NCBI RefSeq assembly: GCF_003477885.1
Contig: NZ_QUEE01000002.1
Location: forward strand, 1-64,000
Direction: 5' to 3'
Length of the DNA stretch: 64,000 nucleotides
Source: Lachnotalea sp. AF33-28
Lineage (GTDB): Bacteria; Bacillota; Clostridia; Lachnospirales; Lachnospiraceae
This document shows positions 7,978 to 16,076 of this stretch, piece by piece. How positions within the stretch are numbered: position 1 is the stretch's first letter; each line of letters starts with the position of its first letter. The position numbers and the translations under genes were made by a program. Under the pieces are notes generated by a model. It saw nothing but the letters and a program-made list of their open reading frames with translations, was not told where the DNA came from and did no database searches.

Positions 7978-8016
7978 GGACGGAAAAAGCGGAAATGGCC
8001 GTTTTATCCGTCCTTT
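7978..8016 (+). terminator. Hairpin between khpA and rimM, possible attenuator
   Basis: GGACGGA (7978-7984) pairs with TCCGTCC (8007-8013), with an inner GCGG/CCG helix. A weak TTTG follows. It may reduce read-through into rimM-trmD. The T-run is poor. Confidence 0.4.
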
Positions 8017-8069
8017 GTTCATCCCGTATCACTGTGCGGCCACGGTCTGCGCAGGAAGAGAGGAAAGCT

Positions 8070-8582
8070 ATGGTAGAATATCTGCAGGTAGGCGCCATTG
8101 CCTCCACCCACGGCATCAAGGGTGAGGTAAAGGTTTTTCCCACCACCGATGATCCGGCAAGATTTCGCAGTTTAAAGCAGGTGATTCTGGAGGGCCGCCG
8201 GGAAAAACTGACGCTTGAGATAGAAGGCGTTAAATTTTTTAAGCAGTTCGTGATTTTAAAGTTTAAAGGCTATGACGATATTAACCAGGTGGAAGGCTAT
8301 AAGGGCTGTACGCTGTGGGTGCACAGAAAGGACGCTGTAAAACTTGGCAAGGATGAAAATTTCATCGCGGATCTGATCGGGCTTACGGTGACCACCGATG
8401 AGGGTACCGTGCTGGGCACCCTGTCCGATGTGCTGCAGACCGGGGCCAACGATGTGTATGTGGTTGAGACGCCGGAGAAAAAGGAACTGCTCCTGCCGGC
8501 GATCAAACAGTGTATCCTGGAAGTGAATCCCGAAGAGGGGAGAATCCTGGTGCATCTGATGGAGGGGCTGCTGGACTTATGA
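8070..8582 (+). CDS. rimM: Ribosome maturation factor RimM
   Basis: Binds ribosomal protein S19 and helps mature the 30S head. 170 residues. The N-terminal domain starts LQVGAIASTHGIKGEVKVFPTTD, and the C-terminal PRC-barrel includes LIGLTVTTDEG and LLPAIKQCILEVN. ATG 8070 follows AGAGAGGAAAGC and matches the normal family start; sequence further upstream is not RimM-like. Its TGA overlaps the trmD ATG (ATGA), so translation is likely coupled. Confidence 0.95.
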   Translation: MVEYLQVGAIASTHGIKGEVKVFPTTDDPARFRSLKQVILEGRREKLTLEIEGVKFFKQFVILKFKGYDDINQVEGYKGCTLWVHRKDAVKLGKDENFIADLIGLTVTTDEGTVLGTLSDVLQTGANDVYVVETPEKKELLLPAIKQCILEVNPEEGRILVHLMEGLLDL

Positions 8583-9316
8583 GATTTCATGTGATGACAC
8601 TGTTTCCGGATATGATAGAGAACGGCCTGAAAACCAGCATAACGGGACGGGCCATGGATAATGGCTGTATCTGTTTAAACACCGTAAATATCCGCGATTT
8701 TTCGCAGGATAAACATCTGCATGTGGATGATTATCCCTATGGAGGAGGCGCCGGCATGGTGATGCAGCCGGGACCGATCTGCCGGGCATATCAGAGCATT
8801 GAGGAGCAGATCGGGAGAGCGCCCCGGGTGATCTATCTGACGCCGCAGGGCCGGGTATTCAGCCAGAAGATCGCGGAGGAGCTGGCAAAAGAAGAGGATC
8901 TGGTATTTTTATGCGGCCATTATGAGGGCGTGGATGAGCGCGCGCTGGAACTGATCGTGACGGACTGCCTGTCCATCGGAGATTATGTGCTGACCGGCGG
9001 GGAACTGCCGGCTATGGTGATGATTGACTGTATCTCACGGCTGGTGCCGGGCGTCCTTAACAATGAAGTATCCGCGGAATTTGAATCCTTCCATGACAAT
9101 CTGCTGGAATATCCCCAGTATACCCGGCCGGAAGTATTTATGGATAAAAGGGTGCCGGAGGTGCTGCTGTCCGGCCATCATGCCAATATTGAAAAATGGC
9201 GCAGGGAGCAGTCCATCTTAAGGACTCTGCTTCGGCGTCCGGATCTGCTGGAGGATGCAAACCTCTCCGAAAAAGAGAAAAAGTATCTGGCAGAACTTAA
9301 GAAAACGCTTGCATAG
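8579..9316 (+). CDS. trmD: tRNA (guanine37-N1)-methyltransferase
   Basis: Uses SAM to methylate G37 next to the anticodon, which prevents frameshifting. 245 residues. The N-terminus is MRFHVMTLFPDM. The SAM-binding trefoil knot includes YPYGGGAGMVM, LCGHYEGVDERA and IGDYVLTGGELPAMVMID. The start ATG overlaps the rimM stop by 4 nt. Confidence 0.97.
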   Translation: MRFHVMTLFPDMIENGLKTSITGRAMDNGCICLNTVNIRDFSQDKHLHVDDYPYGGGAGMVMQPGPICRAYQSIEEQIGRAPRVIYLTPQGRVFSQKIAEELAKEEDLVFLCGHYEGVDERALELIVTDCLSIGDYVLTGGELPAMVMIDCISRLVPGVLNNEVSAEFESFHDNLLEYPQYTRPEVFMDKRVPEVLLSGHHANIEKWRREQSILRTLLRRPDLLEDANLSEKEKKYLAELKKTLA

Positions 9317-9337
9317 TCAGGCCAAATATGGTAAAAT
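9309..9337 (+). promoter_or_regulatory. Probable rplS promoter
   Basis: TTGCAT (9309-9314) and TAAAAT (9332-9337), 17-nt spacer, overlapping the end of trmD. The leader of about 70 nt before rplS contains AGAG.../...CCTCT pairing and could be an L19-type leader, but I cannot confirm that. Confidence 0.5.
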
Positions 9338-9413
9338 ATAACGCGTTGTGTAGAAGAGAGATGGTCCTCTGTTACAGACTGTATTAAGAACATCCGAATA
9401 ATAGGAGGTACAC

Positions 9414-9761
9414 ATGAACGACATTATCAAAAATATCGAAACTGCTCAGTTAAAAGAGAATGCTCCGGAGTTCAAGGTCGGCGATACCGTTAAGGTATAT
9501 GCGAAGATCAAGGAAGGCAACCGTGAGAGAATCCAGGTATTCGAGGGAACTGTTTTAAAGAGACAGAACGGCGGCATAAGGGAGACCTTTACCGTAAGAA
9601 AAGCATCCAACGGTGTTGGTGTTGAAAAAACCTGGCCGGTACACTCCCCTAACGTTGAGCGTGTGGAAGTGGTAAGAAGAGGTAAGGTAAGAAGAGCGAA
9701 ACTGAATTACTTAAGAAACAGAGTCGGTAAGAAGGCGAAGGTAAAAGAGCTGGTTCAGTAA
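9414..9761 (+). CDS. rplS: 50S ribosomal protein L19
   Basis: 115 residues. FKVGDTVKVYAKIKEGNRERIQVFEG and GVGVEKTWPVHSPNVE are signatures. It sits at the 30S-50S interface. ATAGGAGG precedes the ATG. It probably has its own promoter within the end of trmD, and two hairpins follow it. Confidence 0.97.
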   Translation: MNDIIKNIETAQLKENAPEFKVGDTVKVYAKIKEGNRERIQVFEGTVLKRQNGGIRETFTVRKASNGVGVEKTWPVHSPNVERVEVVRRGKVRRAKLNYLRNRVGKKAKVKELVQ

Positions 9762-9768
9762 TCGGAGA

Positions 9769-9844
9769 GGGGCAAGTACTTATATGGGTATGTTGCCCCT
9801 TTATGACTTTTTCGGGGGAGCTGGATTTTAGTTCCCCCGTTTTT
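9769..9844 (+). terminator. Double hairpin terminator after rplS
   Basis: GGGGCAA (9769-9775) pairs with TTGCCCC (9793-9799). A second stem GGGGGAGCT...AGTTCCCCC (9814-9838) is followed by GTTTTT. The second has intrinsic terminator form. Confidence 0.75.
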
Positions 9845-9882
9845 GAATTCAGCGGGACGGTATTTTTGCTGCAGGTGACGGT

Positions 9883-10446
9883 ATGGCATTGGATTTTTTT
9901 AATACGGTAGAGGAAGAGCACAAACGGCTGAGGGAGATTACCAGATGGATATCGGATGTCGCCATCGTGTTGGCGCTGGCGCTATTCGTCGTGCATTTTT
10001 TAGGAAACCGTTATACGATTATGGGCAATTCCATGAGCCCGGTGCTGGAAAATGGAAACGTTGTGTTCATAAATGAATTATGCTATAATTTTTTAGAGCC
10101 CGCGCGCCTGGATGTGGTTCTGTTTGAATCGGCGGATGATGAGTCCAGAACCTTTGTGAAACGGATTATTGGTTTGCCGGGCGAGACGGTCCAGATCGTG
10201 GACGGTGCTGTCCTTATTGACGGTGAGGCGGCCAGCCTGCCGGACGGCCTTGATCTGGCGGCGATTCCGGGGCTTGCGAAAGACCCGGTCACGCTGGAAG
10301 AAAACGAATATTTCATGTTGGGCGATAACCGCGACAGCAGTGAGGACAGCCGCTTTGTGAATGTGGGCAAGGTTAACCGCAGCCAGATAGTAGGAAAAAT
10401 CTGGCTTAGGGTATCGCCGCTTAGCGAGCTTGGGCTGATACAGTGA
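9883..10446 (+). CDS. lepB: Signal peptidase I, first paralogue
   Basis: Cleaves signal peptides on the outer face of the membrane. 187 residues; one N-terminal membrane segment (residues 25-41). Catalytic Ser50 is in MGNSMSP and general base Lys93 in FVKRIIGLPGE. Box GDNRDSSEDSR is present near residue 148. CAGGTGACGG precedes the ATG. A second type I signal peptidase (11378) lies one gene away, and the two share the IIGLPGETVQIVDG segment, so they look like a duplication around rbgA. Confidence 0.93.
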   Translation: MALDFFNTVEEEHKRLREITRWISDVAIVLALALFVVHFLGNRYTIMGNSMSPVLENGNVVFINELCYNFLEPARLDVVLFESADDESRTFVKRIIGLPGETVQIVDGAVLIDGEAASLPDGLDLAAIPGLAKDPVTLEENEYFMLGDNRDSSEDSRFVNVGKVNRSQIVGKIWLRVSPLSELGLIQ

Positions 10447-10456
10447 TATAGTGGAA

Positions 10457-10502
10457 GCATACTGAAGTGTGCGCGGGTGTTAAACCTGCGCCTGATGACA
10501 GC
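10457..10502 (+). promoter_or_regulatory. Tandem-hairpin leader element, copy B (before rbgA)
   Basis: Hairpin 1 is GCATAC-TGAA-GTGTGC (10457-10472). The hairpin 2 region GGGTGTTAAACC...CTGATGACAG is degenerate compared with copies A, C and D. AAGGAG follows within 10 nt. Confidence 0.5.
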
Positions 10503-10516
10503 AATAAGGAGAAAAG

Positions 10517-11356
10517 ATGAATTTTCAATGGTACCCGGGCCATATGACAAAGGCCAAAAGGGCGATGCAGGAGGATATCAAGCTGGTGGATCTGGTGATC
10601 GAACTGGCGGATGCCAGAGTGCCGGACTCCAGCAGGAACCCGGATATCGATGAGCTGGGGAGAAATAAAGCCAGGCTGATCCTCTTGAATAAAGCGGACC
10701 TGGCGGATCCAAAGTATACGGATCAGTGGACAGCCAGGCTGAAGGAAAAAGGCTGTTTTGTCCTGCCGGTGAACGCGAGAAACAACAGCGGGCTGAAGGC
10801 CGTGCATGCCGTGATACAGGAAGCCTGCCGCGAAAAGATTGAACGGGACAGAAGGCGGGGAATATTAAACCGGCCGGTCAGAGCCATGGTTGTGGGAATC
10901 CCGAATGTGGGAAAGTCCACCTTTATCAATTCCTTTGCAGGAAAGGCCGCTGCCAAAACAGGCAATAAACCGGGGGTGACCAAAGGAAATCAGTGGATAC
11001 GCCTGAATAAAAATGTGGAACTTCTGGATACGCCGGGCATACTCTGGCCCAAATTTGAGGATCAGAGGGTGGGACTGCATCTGGCGTGGATCGGTTCGAT
11101 CAGGGATGATATTCTAAATGCAGAGGAACTAGCGGCGGAGCTTATCGCATACCTTGCCGTGAAGTATCCGGGAGCCATAGCGCAGAGATACGGTGTGGAA
11201 GAATTGGAAGACAGCTTTCAGACGCTGGCTAAGGTAGCGAGAGCCAGGGGATGTCTGATGAAGGGAAATGAAGCGGATACGAATAAGGCTGCCGGCTTTG
11301 TGCTGGATGACTTCCGCAGCGGAAGGCTGGGCAGGATAACATTGGAAATCCCGTAA
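10517..11356 (+). CDS. rbgA: Ribosome biogenesis GTPase RbgA (YlqF)
   Basis: A circularly permuted GTPase required for late 50S assembly. 279 residues. Motifs appear in permuted order: G4 NKAD (58-61), then G1 GIPNVGKST (127-135), then G3 DTPG near 174. The N-terminus MNFQWYPGHMTKA is diagnostic. The gene lies between two lepB copies, as in several clostridia. Its leader carries tandem-hairpin copy B. Confidence 0.95.
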   Translation: MNFQWYPGHMTKAKRAMQEDIKLVDLVIELADARVPDSSRNPDIDELGRNKARLILLNKADLADPKYTDQWTARLKEKGCFVLPVNARNNSGLKAVHAVIQEACREKIERDRRRGILNRPVRAMVVGIPNVGKSTFINSFAGKAAAKTGNKPGVTKGNQWIRLNKNVELLDTPGILWPKFEDQRVGLHLAWIGSIRDDILNAEELAAELIAYLAVKYPGAIAQRYGVEELEDSFQTLAKVARARGCLMKGNEADTNKAAGFVLDDFRSGRLGRITLEIP

Positions 11357-11377
11357 CTTTAAAGGCGGAGGTGCGCT

Positions 11378-11962
11378 ATGCAGATTGACGAACAGGATTT
11401 ATTTGACGAAGAACCCAAGGTCGAGAAAAACAGCATCGGCAGGGAGATCTTAAGCATATTGATTTATACCGGAGTGATTATCGGGCTGACCTGGCTGATT
11501 CTGACATTTGTGGGGCAGCGTACGATGGTGGATGGGAACTCCATGTATCCGACTCTGTATAATGGGGATAATCTGCTGGTAGATAAGCTTAGCTACAGAT
11601 TTAAGCCGATTGAGCGGTTTGATATCATTGTGTTTGAGTATCCCCATGACAAGGATACCCATTACATCAAGCGGGTGATCGGCCTTCCGGGGGAAACTGT
11701 CCAGATCGTGGACGGAAAGATCTACATCAACGGAGAAGTGCTCGATGAGAATTACGGTTATGAAACTATGAGGGACGCTAAAAGAGCTGCGGAGCCCGTC
11801 ACATTGGGCGAAGACGAGTACTTTGTGCTGGGGGATAACCGCAATGACAGCTCTGACAGCCGGTCCGACCTGGTGGGCAATGTGAAGAAGAGCCAGATTG
11901 TCGGCAAGGCATTTGTCAGAATCTATCCCTTTAACCGGATCTGCATCCTCAAACATCAGTAG
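11378..11962 (+). CDS. lepB: Signal peptidase I, second paralogue
   Basis: 194 residues. An acidic cytoplasmic tail (1-22) is followed by a membrane segment (25-45), catalytic Ser55 in VDGNSMYPTL and Lys98 in HYIKRVIGLPGE, and the GDNRNDSSDSR box. GGCGGAGG precedes the ATG, 21 bp after rbgA. Compared with the upstream paralogue it has a longer N-terminal tail and a larger insert (ENYGYETMRDAKRAAEP). Different substrate sets or timing for the two enzymes are possible but not shown here. Confidence 0.93.
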   Translation: MQIDEQDLFDEEPKVEKNSIGREILSILIYTGVIIGLTWLILTFVGQRTMVDGNSMYPTLYNGDNLLVDKLSYRFKPIERFDIIVFEYPHDKDTHYIKRVIGLPGETVQIVDGKIYINGEVLDENYGYETMRDAKRAAEPVTLGEDEYFVLGDNRNDSSDSRSDLVGNVKKSQIVGKAFVRIYPFNRICILKHQ

Positions 11963-11972
11963 GCGGTGGTAT

Positions 11973-12749
11973 ATGAAAACAATCGGAGAAATCAAAAAGG
12001 AGCTGGACGCGCTGCCCGCAGAGGAACTTAAGGCGGGGATCAGCGGATATCTGGACGATCCCAGGGACGGCGTCAAGAAGCTTATGGTTTCAGCTGTTAA
12101 GAAGATTGAAAAGCTGGAACAGGAAAAAATCCGGATTGAAGAGATGCGCTTTTTTGAAGAGAAGTACAGTGATTTTTCCAATATCTGCGGTATAGATGAG
12201 GCCGGGAGAGGTCCCCTTGCAGGACCTGTGGTGGCTTCGGCCGTCATTCTACCGAAGGGCTGCCGGATACTCTATGTCAACGACTCTAAGAAGCTTACGG
12301 AAAAGAAACGGGAAGAGCTGTACGACACGGTTATGGAGCAGGCCCTGTCCGTGGGCGTGGGCATTGTGGGGCCGGATGTAATCGATGATATCAACATACT
12401 GCAGGCAACCTATCTGGCCATGCGCCAGGCGGTGCAGCAGCTTGATCCGCAGCCGGATCTGCTGCTTAATGACGCTGTGAAGATATCGGGCATATCCGTA
12501 AAGCAGGTGCCGATTATCGGCGGAGATGCCAAGAGCCTGACCATAGCCGCGGCAAGTATCATCGCTAAGGTGACCAGGGACAGGATGATGAGGGAGTATG
12601 ATAAGATGTTTCCGGAGTACGGATTTGCAAAGCATAAGGGCTATGGCTGCGAGAGCCATATCGCTGCCTTAAAGGAGTTTGGCCCCTGTCCGATACACCG
12701 CAGATCGTTTATACATAACTTTTGCAGATATGAGGGATCAGATGCTTAA
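11973..12749 (+). CDS. rnhB: Ribonuclease HII
   Basis: Removes ribonucleotides from RNA-DNA hybrids and misincorporated rNMPs. 258 residues. About 65 N-terminal helical residues precede the catalytic core, which starts CGIDEAGRGPLAGPVV. Further acids lie in DSKKLTEKKR and DAVKI. ATG 11973 has AGGCGGTGG upstream. The stop overlaps the start of yraN by 8 nt. Confidence 0.95.
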   Translation: MKTIGEIKKELDALPAEELKAGISGYLDDPRDGVKKLMVSAVKKIEKLEQEKIRIEEMRFFEEKYSDFSNICGIDEAGRGPLAGPVVASAVILPKGCRILYVNDSKKLTEKKREELYDTVMEQALSVGVGIVGPDVIDDINILQATYLAMRQAVQQLDPQPDLLLNDAVKISGISVKQVPIIGGDAKSLTIAAASIIAKVTRDRMMREYDKMFPEYGFAKHKGYGCESHIAALKEFGPCPIHRRSFIHNFCRYEGSDA

Positions 12750-13095
12750 CAAAAGAGAACTGGGCAGCCGCTACGAACAACTTGCGGCTGCTTATTTAGA
12801 AAGCAGGGGACTTAAGATCCTGGAGAGAAATTTTTGGTGCCGGTCGGGAGAGATCGATATTATCGCCAGAGATGAGGATACGCTCGTCTTTCTGGAGGTA
12901 AAATACAGACAGGACCATCAAAGCGGCTTTCCGGCGGAAGCTGTGACACTTAGCAAGCAGCGGGCGATCTGTAAAACTGCCGCTTATTACATGCTGATAC
13001 GGCAGATACCGCAGGATTTCCCCTGCAGATTCGATGTGGTTACCGTAGAAGGAGCCAGGGTGGAATGGATCCAAAATGCATTCGGAGGTTTTTAA
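12742..13095 (+). CDS. yraN: YraN-family endonuclease-like protein (UPF0102)
   Basis: 117 residues. A restriction-endonuclease-like fold with GEIDIIARDEDTLVFLEVKYRQ, where Glu, Asp and the ExK pair form the likely metal site. It follows rnhB in most Firmicutes; its in vivo role is unsettled, with recombination or DNA processing proposed. ATG 12742 is preceded by GAGGG and gives the usual N-terminus (KRELGSRYEQLAAAYLE). Confidence 0.85.
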   Translation: MLNKRELGSRYEQLAAAYLESRGLKILERNFWCRSGEIDIIARDEDTLVFLEVKYRQDHQSGFPAEAVTLSKQRAICKTAAYYMLIRQIPQDFPCRFDVVTVEGARVEWIQNAFGGF

Positions 13096-13099
13096 CAGA

Positions 13100-13957
13100 A
13101 TGAAACTGGAATTTAAGCGAAAAGACGGAATCAATACACATGCGATCGAATGCCGGGATGAGGGGCCGGTTCCTTATCTGTATTTCCCGCTGCTGGAACG
13201 CACCGGCGCGGTGCGGCACGGATTTTCCACAAAGCTGGGAGGCGTCAGCAGGGGAGAGTTCGCCACACTCAACTTCACCTCCACCAGAGGCGATGATCCG
13301 GAGGCGGTGGCAGAGAATTACCGCAGATTTGCGGCAGCGATCGGCGTGAACGAGAAGGATATGGTGCTGTCCTGGCAGACTCATACCACCAATATACGGA
13401 TCTGCACGGAGGCGGACCGGGGGATGGGGATCACGAAAGCCAGGCCCTATGGGGATGTGGACGGCCTTATGACGGACGTGCCGGGGCTGGTGCTCGTGAC
13501 CTTTTATGCCGACTGCGTGCCGCTGTATTTTTTTGACCCGGTAAAAAAGGTGATCGCTCTGTCCCACTCCGGATGGAAGGGCACGGTGAACCGGATGGGA
13601 GAAGTAACGGTTCGGAAAATGCAGGAAGTTTACGGCAGCGACCCTGCGGATATCCTGGCATGTATCGGCCCGAGCATCTGCCGTGACTGTTATGAGATAG
13701 GCAGCGATGTGGCTATGGAATTTGAAAAAGCATTTTCTTCCGATTCTCTGCCCGGGATCCTGAAAGAAAGGCCAGACGGAAAGTACCAGCTGGATTTGTG
13801 GGAGGCGAACCGCGTTATCCTAAGTGAGGCGGGGATTTTAAAAGACCACGTGGCCGTGACGGATATCTGTACCTGCTGCAATCCGGATCTTTTGTTCTCC
13901 CATCGGGCGACCGCGGGCAGGAGAGGCAACCTGGGAGCGTTTTTAAGCTTATGCTGA
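13100..13957 (+). CDS. pgeF: Purine nucleoside phosphorylase / multicopper-type PgeF (YfiH)
   Basis: Family of YfiH/LACC1 proteins that act on purine nucleosides; some members edit peptidoglycan precursors. 285 residues. The metal/active-site signatures are HGFSTKLGGVS, SWQTHTT, FYADCVPLYFFD and LSHSGWKGT, with CIGPSIC near the C-terminus. I chose ATG 13100 because GGAGG lies 11 nt upstream; an ATG at 13076 lies inside yraN without an SD. Confidence 0.88.
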   Translation: MKLEFKRKDGINTHAIECRDEGPVPYLYFPLLERTGAVRHGFSTKLGGVSRGEFATLNFTSTRGDDPEAVAENYRRFAAAIGVNEKDMVLSWQTHTTNIRICTEADRGMGITKARPYGDVDGLMTDVPGLVLVTFYADCVPLYFFDPVKKVIALSHSGWKGTVNRMGEVTVRKMQEVYGSDPADILACIGPSICRDCYEIGSDVAMEFEKAFSSDSLPGILKERPDGKYQLDLWEANRVILSEAGILKDHVAVTDICTCCNPDLLFSHRATAGRRGNLGAFLSLC

Positions 13958-14039
13958 CGGCCGCAGGGCGGGGCTTGCGGGATGTACAGCTTCCACGGAC
14001 AGGCGCAATAGAAATAAAATGACAGACGGAGGTAATTCT

Positions 14040-14549
14040 ATGCAGGAACCCAGACCGGGCGAGATCTACCGCCACTTTAAAGATCGGCTGTATCAGATCG
14101 TAGGAGTGGCGCAGCATACGGAAACAGAGGAAAAGATGGTGGTTTATCAGGCTCTGTACGGCGATTTTAAGCTGTATGTCAGGCCGCTTGCCATGTTTAT
14201 GAGTGAAGTGGACAGGGATAAATACCCGGATGCCGCCGCGAAATACCGATTTGAAAAAGTGAACGTTAGTGACGGTCAGGATTCGCCTGAACCTGCCCTG
14301 AAGAGAAACGAAGAGAACCGTTCCAGGGCATCGCGGACGGAAGATCTGGAACGGTTTTTTGATGCAGGCACCTATAAAGAAAAAATAGAGGTCCTGGATT
14401 CGCTGGAAGACACGGTAACGAATTCCATGCTGGATTCCATGGCGGTTTCCATGGACATAAATCTGCCGGAGGGGCAGGTGTATGAACGCTTTATGGCTCT
14501 GAAACGCACGCTGCAGATGATGCGGCAGTATGAGGGGCACCGGGAGTAG
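14040..14549 (+). CDS. DUF1653-domain protein
   Basis: 169 residues. The N-terminal 65 residues PGEIYRHFKDRLYQIVGVAQHTETEEKMVVYQALYG form a DUF1653 domain, a small beta fold of unknown role. The C-terminal half is charged and helical, including FFDAGTYKEKIEVLDSLEDTVT. Start chosen at ATG 14040 with CGGAGG upstream. It is convergent with prs, with only 18 bp between stops. Confidence 0.75.
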   Translation: MQEPRPGEIYRHFKDRLYQIVGVAQHTETEEKMVVYQALYGDFKLYVRPLAMFMSEVDRDKYPDAAAKYRFEKVNVSDGQDSPEPALKRNEENRSRASRTEDLERFFDAGTYKEKIEVLDSLEDTVTNSMLDSMAVSMDINLPEGQVYERFMALKRTLQMMRQYEGHRE

Positions 14550-14567
14550 GAAACGGAAACTCTACGG

Positions 14568-15755
14568 TTAAAAAATGCCCTGATTATATTTCTTTATAAA
14601 AGCCTGAATCTTTTCGGTGGTATTGATGTACTCGCCGAGGGAAACCTCATGATTCAGAGTATTGATGATCACTGCCAGATATTTGCTCATATCCGCCTCC
14701 AGATACCAGGGCTTAGTAAGAAGCTCGGGATCGCGGTAGTTGAGATTGGTGGTGATTACATAGTCCAGATAGCCTTTGCTATAGAAATCGTCAAATTTAT
14801 CGAATCCGTCGGTGAACAGTCCGAAGGTGCAGCAGACGATGACCTTGGAGGCTTTGCGCTCCTTCAGTTCTCTGGCAGTGTCCAGCATGCTCTCGCCGGA
14901 GGAAATCATGTCATCGATGATGATGACGGTCTTTCCCGCCACATCGCTTCCGAGAAATTCGTGCGCTACGATGGGGTTGCGTCCGTTAACAACGGTGGAA
15001 TAATCGCGGCGTTTGTAGAACATGCCCATATCCACGCTTAAGTTGTTGGCAAAATAAACGGCGCGGTTCATGGCTCCTTCATCGGGACTCACTACCATGA
15101 TGTGATCGCTGTCGATCTTCAGATCACGCTCCTTTGTAAACAGCGCCTTCATAAACTGATAGGGCGGGGTGAAATTGTCAAAGCCGTGGAGCGGGATCGC
15201 GTTCTGGACGCGCGGATCGTGGGCGTCAAAGGTGATGATGTTATCCACCCCCATATTGACCAGTTCTTCCAACCCTATCGCACAGTCGAGGGATTCTCTT
15301 TTTGTGCGCTTATGCTGCCGGCTTTCATACAAAAACGGCATGACCACATTGACACGGTGGGCAGGCGCCATGGAGGTTGCGATCACCCGCTTTAAGTCCT
15401 GGAAATGATCGTCGGGCGACATGTGGTTGACATGGCCGCAGACCGTATAGCTAAGGCTGTAATTGGAAACGTCTACCATGATATACAGGTCGGAACCGCG
15501 GACGGACTGATCCATCACGCCCTTGGCTTCCCCGCTGCCGAAGCGGGAACAGTGGCTTTTCACCAGATAGGAATCGCAGTCATAGCCGCGGTATTCCAGG
15601 CTTTTTCTTTTCGCTTCCAGCACTTCCATATCATTGCGGCGGAATTTTACAATATATTCATCCACCTTCTGCGCTAAATCCAGGCAGCTGTCTAACGGTG
15701 CGATTTTTAACGGTGCGATGGGGATGTTATTTTGATACGTATAATCTTTTGTCAT
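14568..15755 (-). CDS. prs: Ribose-phosphate pyrophosphokinase (long form)
   Basis: Makes PRPP from ribose 5-phosphate and ATP for purine, pyrimidine, histidine and NAD synthesis. 395 residues, about 80 longer than typical Prs because of an N-terminal extension and inserts; this long class is common in clostridia. The PRPP-binding loop is VIIIDDMISSGESMLD, and FDAHDPRVQNA resembles the catalytic flexible-loop region. The start at 15755 has GGAGG upstream (MTKDYTYQNN). Leftward gene between rightward neighbours. Confidence 0.9.
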   Translation of the reverse strand: MTKDYTYQNNIPIAPLKIAPLDSCLDLAQKVDEYIVKFRRNDMEVLEAKRKSLEYRGYDCDSYLVKSHCSRFGSGEAKGVMDQSVRGSDLYIMVDVSNYSLSYTVCGHVNHMSPDDHFQDLKRVIATSMAPAHRVNVVMPFLYESRQHKRTKRESLDCAIGLEELVNMGVDNIITFDAHDPRVQNAIPLHGFDNFTPPYQFMKALFTKERDLKIDSDHIMVVSPDEGAMNRAVYFANNLSVDMGMFYKRRDYSTVVNGRNPIVAHEFLGSDVAGKTVIIIDDMISSGESMLDTARELKERKASKVIVCCTFGLFTDGFDKFDDFYSKGYLDYVITTNLNYRDPELLTKPWYLEADMSKYLAVIINTLNHEVSLGEYINTTEKIQAFIKKYNQGIF

Positions 15756-16031
15756 TGGAAACCTCCAGAATGATTTCGGTATTAACAATCTAATTTATAC
15801 ACCAGCCATGAGGGTGGAGTCAAGGCTTTTATGTCATAATTTGCGATAACAGTTCATAATAGGTATTGAGATTTTTCGGATCGGTGTCTATAATGATGAT
15901 AACAGTCTGATTTTTTTCTGCTTTTCTCTGCTGTATATTGCAGCGCCGGCATATTCTGCCATGATTTCACAAAATAATTATTATGGCAGGGGCATAATGA
16001 AGGAGACTCATGCCGCAGAGGGAGGAGTTTT
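15756..16031. other. Intergenic region between prs and the topB leader
   Basis: Divergent promoter region of about 275 bp, AT-rich. I see no gene and no strong promoter pair. TGCCATGATTTC...TTATGGCA (from 15957) is a weak inverted repeat. The strong SD GGGAGGAG at its right edge serves the leader peptide. Confidence 0.5.
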
Positions 16032-16076
16032 ATGAATAGCAATATCACAATTTTTTCGTATAAGGAGCAACGATGA
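16032..16076 (+). CDS. 14-codon leader peptide coupled to topB
   Basis: ATG 16032 follows a near-perfect SD (GGGAGGAG) 5 nt upstream and encodes MNSNITIFSYKEQR. Its TGA overlaps the topB ATG (ATGA), and the topB SD (AAGGAG) lies inside it. This layout would couple topB translation to leader translation. It is too short for homology to support it. Confidence 0.45.
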   Translation: MNSNITIFSYKEQR

